From: Bradyrhizobium sp.
GTDB lineage: Bacteria > Pseudomonadota > Alphaproteobacteria > Rhizobiales > Xanthobacteraceae
Length of the DNA stretch: 64,000 nt
Assembly (NCBI RefSeq): GCF_016213215.1
Contig: NZ_JACRAW010000077.1
Location: forward strand, 62,001 to 126,000
Direction of reading: 5' to 3'
Shown here piece after piece: positions 61,532-64,000 of the stretch (its first letter is position 1; each line of letters opens with the position of its first letter). A program made the translations under genes and the position numbers. Under the pieces are notes generated by a model. That model saw nothing but the letters and a program-made list of their open reading frames with translations. It searched no databases and had not been told where the DNA came from.

Positions 61532-62185
61532 ATGAAGCGCCGCGTCGCCATCCTGATATCCGGACGTGGGTCCAACATGGCCGCGCTGATCAGGGCAGCG
61601 GCGCAGGCGGACTTCCCGGCCGAGATTACGCTCGTCATTTCCAATCGCCCCGATGCGGCCGGCCTTGGGAAGGCCAGGGCGAGCGGGGTCGAAACGCTTG
61701 TGGTCGAGAGTAAGCCGTTCGGCAAGGATCGCGCCGCCTTCGAGTCCGCGTTGCAGTCGGCCCTCGACCGCCACCGCATCGAGTTGATCTGTCTCGCCGG
61801 CTTCATGCGCCTGTTCACGGCCGAGTTCGTGCGGCGCTGGTACGGAAGGATGCTCAATATCCACCCGTCGCTGCTGCCGTCCTTTCCGGGTCTTGACCCG
61901 CACGGCCAGGCCCTGCGCGCCGGCGTCAAGCTGTCCGGGGCGACGGTACATTTCGTCATTCCCGAGACCGACGCCGGACCGATCGTGATGCAGGGCGCGG
62001 TCCCGGTCAGCGACCACGACACCTCGGACACGCTGTCGGAGCGCATCCTCGAGGTCGAGCACCGCATCTATCAGGAATCGCTGCGGCTGCTGGCAATCGG
62101 GAAAGTCCGCATCGAAGGCGACGTCTGCAAGACGACCGGCAGCACCGATTCGGGGAATTTCCTGATCTCGCCGGTGGTGGGCTGA
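61532..62185 (+). CDS. purN: Phosphoribosylglycinamide formyltransferase
   Basis: MKRRVAILISGRGSNMAALI; MLNIHPSLLPSFPGLDPHGQALRAGVKLSGATVHFV; start corrected from 61202. Confidence 0.97.
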   Translation: MKRRVAILISGRGSNMAALIRAAAQADFPAEITLVISNRPDAAGLGKARASGVETLVVESKPFGKDRAAFESALQSALDRHRIELICLAGFMRLFTAEFVRRWYGRMLNIHPSLLPSFPGLDPHGQALRAGVKLSGATVHFVIPETDAGPIVMQGAVPVSDHDTSDTLSERILEVEHRIYQESLRLLAIGKVRIEGDVCKTTGSTDSGNFLISPVVG

Positions 62186-62226
62186 AGGCCGGGCGATACT
62201 TCTCCTGACCAGGGGCTGCCTGCGAA

Positions 62227-62568
62227 CTATTTAATGTAGTCCGCAACTTCGCCACGGCGAATGTATCCATAGATGCGGAAACCGTCGGCAGTTTCCACGC
62301 CTGCGAAGCGTATTAATCTCAAGATTTCCCGAAGAGTATCGCGTTCTTGGGGTGTCCGGACCGATAGTTCGGCCCACTCCATCCAGTCCCAACCACCCTC
62401 TGACCAGTGGTAGTACCACTCGCCGTCCCAGGAACTTAGGTGGCCTGTATCCAAGCTCTTACAGCGAAAGCTGGGCCATTCAGCGCAATCGAGTTCGAGT
62501 ATTGCTTTCCGCAATTCGCGCCACTTAGTGTCATTCGCAACCGAGAAATAGTCCGACTTCTGTGCCAT
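62227..62568 (-). CDS. Small hypothetical protein, possibly DUF6678-like (from memory)
   Basis: 113 aa, Trp-rich WDGEWYYHWSEGGWDWMEWAEL...IRFAGVETADGFRIYGYIRRGEVADYI. Soluble, no signal peptide. Confidence 0.65.
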   Translation of the reverse strand: MAQKSDYFSVANDTKWRELRKAILELDCAEWPSFRCKSLDTGHLSSWDGEWYYHWSEGGWDWMEWAELSVRTPQERDTLREILRLIRFAGVETADGFRIYGYIRRGEVADYIK

Positions 62569-62785
62569 CTACTCACCTTGGCGGCGCTTAAGCTGCAGCA
62601 CCACGTCACCCGTTGTGCTTGTAGACTCACTGCCTGTGGCTGCAGAACCACAACATCGGGCAATCACCCCCACGAAATTGAGTCCGGTCATTGACCGTCA
62701 CGGCCAAGTGGAGGCAAATCGCGCCCAAGCCGGCAAGAAGTGTTGTGTTTTTGTGCGCTGTCGTTCGTTTCGGGATTTTGCATTG

Positions 62786-63925
62786 ATGCGCTGCTCATCG
62801 CGACCACTGCTGACAGGGCCGGCGGGCCGTGGCTGCTGGTCGGCGGTGATAGTCGCGGTCTTTGTCTGCCTCGGCCTCGTGGCTGGCGCAGCATCGCCGG
62901 CGTGCGCGCAGTTAGTGCCCATGCCGATCCGGACACCAGTCCCGACACCAATCCCGACACCGACGGACGCCAATTCCGACCTGTCGGCCGGCGGGGCGGC
63001 GCTCAACCTCGGCAGCAGCTTTCTGGAGCGATTGGGTGGCCAGGCCGGCAATTTCTACAACCGTTCGCTGCGAACCAATCCCGGCGGCGGCGGCTCGTCG
63101 GAAGAGGCGGAAGGTCCGCGCTATCGCAGCTGGGTCGAGGCCTACGGCATTTCGGTCAGGACCGACGCCCAAGGTGACTTCGTCGGCGACAGGCGCACGA
63201 CCTGGGGCGGCGTCGCCGGCCTGGGCGCGCGAATCGCTCCCGGCGTGAACATCGGCTTCTCGATCGATCAGAGCCGCACCGCAATCGACGTGCCGCTGGC
63301 GCTGCAGTCGGCGACCCTCGATCTGACCCAGTTCGGCTTCAACGCCTCGGTCGACAAGGGGCCCTGGACCTGGGCATTTGCGCTGGTGCACGGCTTCGGC
63401 AACGTCCACACCAGCCGCGATACCGGCCTTGGCCTCGCCCTAGCCAGCTACGGCGCCACGGTCGACGGAGCGCTGACCGAACTCAGTTATTACTGGACCA
63501 AGGATCAGAGCCGGATCGTGCCCAAGGCCGCGCTCGAATATGTGCGGGCCACGACCGGGTCATGGCAAGAGATCGGCGGCTTTGATCCGATGGCGGGTAG
63601 CACGCTGACGCTGGAGCGTTCACGCGTCATGATCGGCGCGGAGGTCGGGCATTACTTCATCTTCGACCGGAAAATTCTCGATCTGTCAGCCTACGGCAAG
63701 TTCGTCGACAATTTCTCGCAGAACCTCGGTTCGGTCGTGGTCAGCCTCGGGCAGCAGAGTATTGCGGTGCAGGGTATCGGCGAGAGCCGGTACGGTGCCG
63801 ATGCCGGCGGCTCGGCCTCGCTCAGCCTGACCAACACGGCGCGGCTCTACGTCAATTACGACGCCAAGTTCCGCTCCGCCCTGCAATCGCACCAGGGGAC
63901 GGTCGGCTTCGAAATGAAGTGGTAG
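62786..63925 (+). CDS. Autotransporter-type outer-membrane beta-barrel domain protein
   Basis: Signal peptide VIVAVFVCLGLVAGAASPACAQ, PTPIPTPT linker, amphipathic beta-strand repeats ending FRSALQSHQGTVGFEMKW; start within ORF 62615..63925. Confidence 0.75.
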   Translation: MRCSSRPLLTGPAGRGCWSAVIVAVFVCLGLVAGAASPACAQLVPMPIRTPVPTPIPTPTDANSDLSAGGAALNLGSSFLERLGGQAGNFYNRSLRTNPGGGGSSEEAEGPRYRSWVEAYGISVRTDAQGDFVGDRRTTWGGVAGLGARIAPGVNIGFSIDQSRTAIDVPLALQSATLDLTQFGFNASVDKGPWTWAFALVHGFGNVHTSRDTGLGLALASYGATVDGALTELSYYWTKDQSRIVPKAALEYVRATTGSWQEIGGFDPMAGSTLTLERSRVMIGAEVGHYFIFDRKILDLSAYGKFVDNFSQNLGSVVVSLGQQSIAVQGIGESRYGADAGGSASLSLTNTARLYVNYDAKFRSALQSHQGTVGFEMKW

Positions 63926-64000
63926 GGGTCCAGACCCCCGCCGGAACTCACTTTCGCGTCAAACCAGCGCGTGACGTTGCAAGTTGAACGTCATAGCAAT

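Noticed and set aside
60328-62067. 579-aa minus-strand ORF opposite purM-purN
   Set aside because: Spans two unmistakable plus-strand genes and has low-information composition.

Overview
This 64 kb window looks like core chromosome of a high-GC alphaproteobacterium. Gene order and protein style suggest Bradyrhizobium or a relative, but this is inferred without a database search. About 62 protein-coding genes can be supported. They fall into recognisable housekeeping blocks: prfC; panB plus an acyl-CoA ligase; YfgM-like / lipoprotein / der; purF-cvpA-radA; alr-dnaB; rpsF-rpsR-DUF2232-rplI; fabD-fabG-acpP-fabF-mltG-yicC-gmk; rsmA-pdxA-surA-lptD-lptG-lptF facing pepA-holC; ndk-TerC; ppx-ppk; hdaA and pgsA-like; purM-purN. 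No tRNA, rRNA, CRISPR array, transposase, integrase or prophage was recognised. The most interesting signals are regulatory or small-scale. Two TetR-enzyme operons (TetR/thioesterase and TetR/desaturase) each have a perfect 17-bp palindrome just upstream of the regulator. The rpsF 5' leader has perfectly complementary arms, one of which covers the Shine-Dalgarno sequence. A proline-rich lipoprotein sits where bamB lies in gammaproteobacteria. A 39-aa single-TM ORF with an Flp-pilin-like core is missing from the supplied ORF track. Several uncharacterised envelope or secreted proteins are present, including a CxxCH protein with a long charged tail. I found no convincing new defence system or other large undescribed system.
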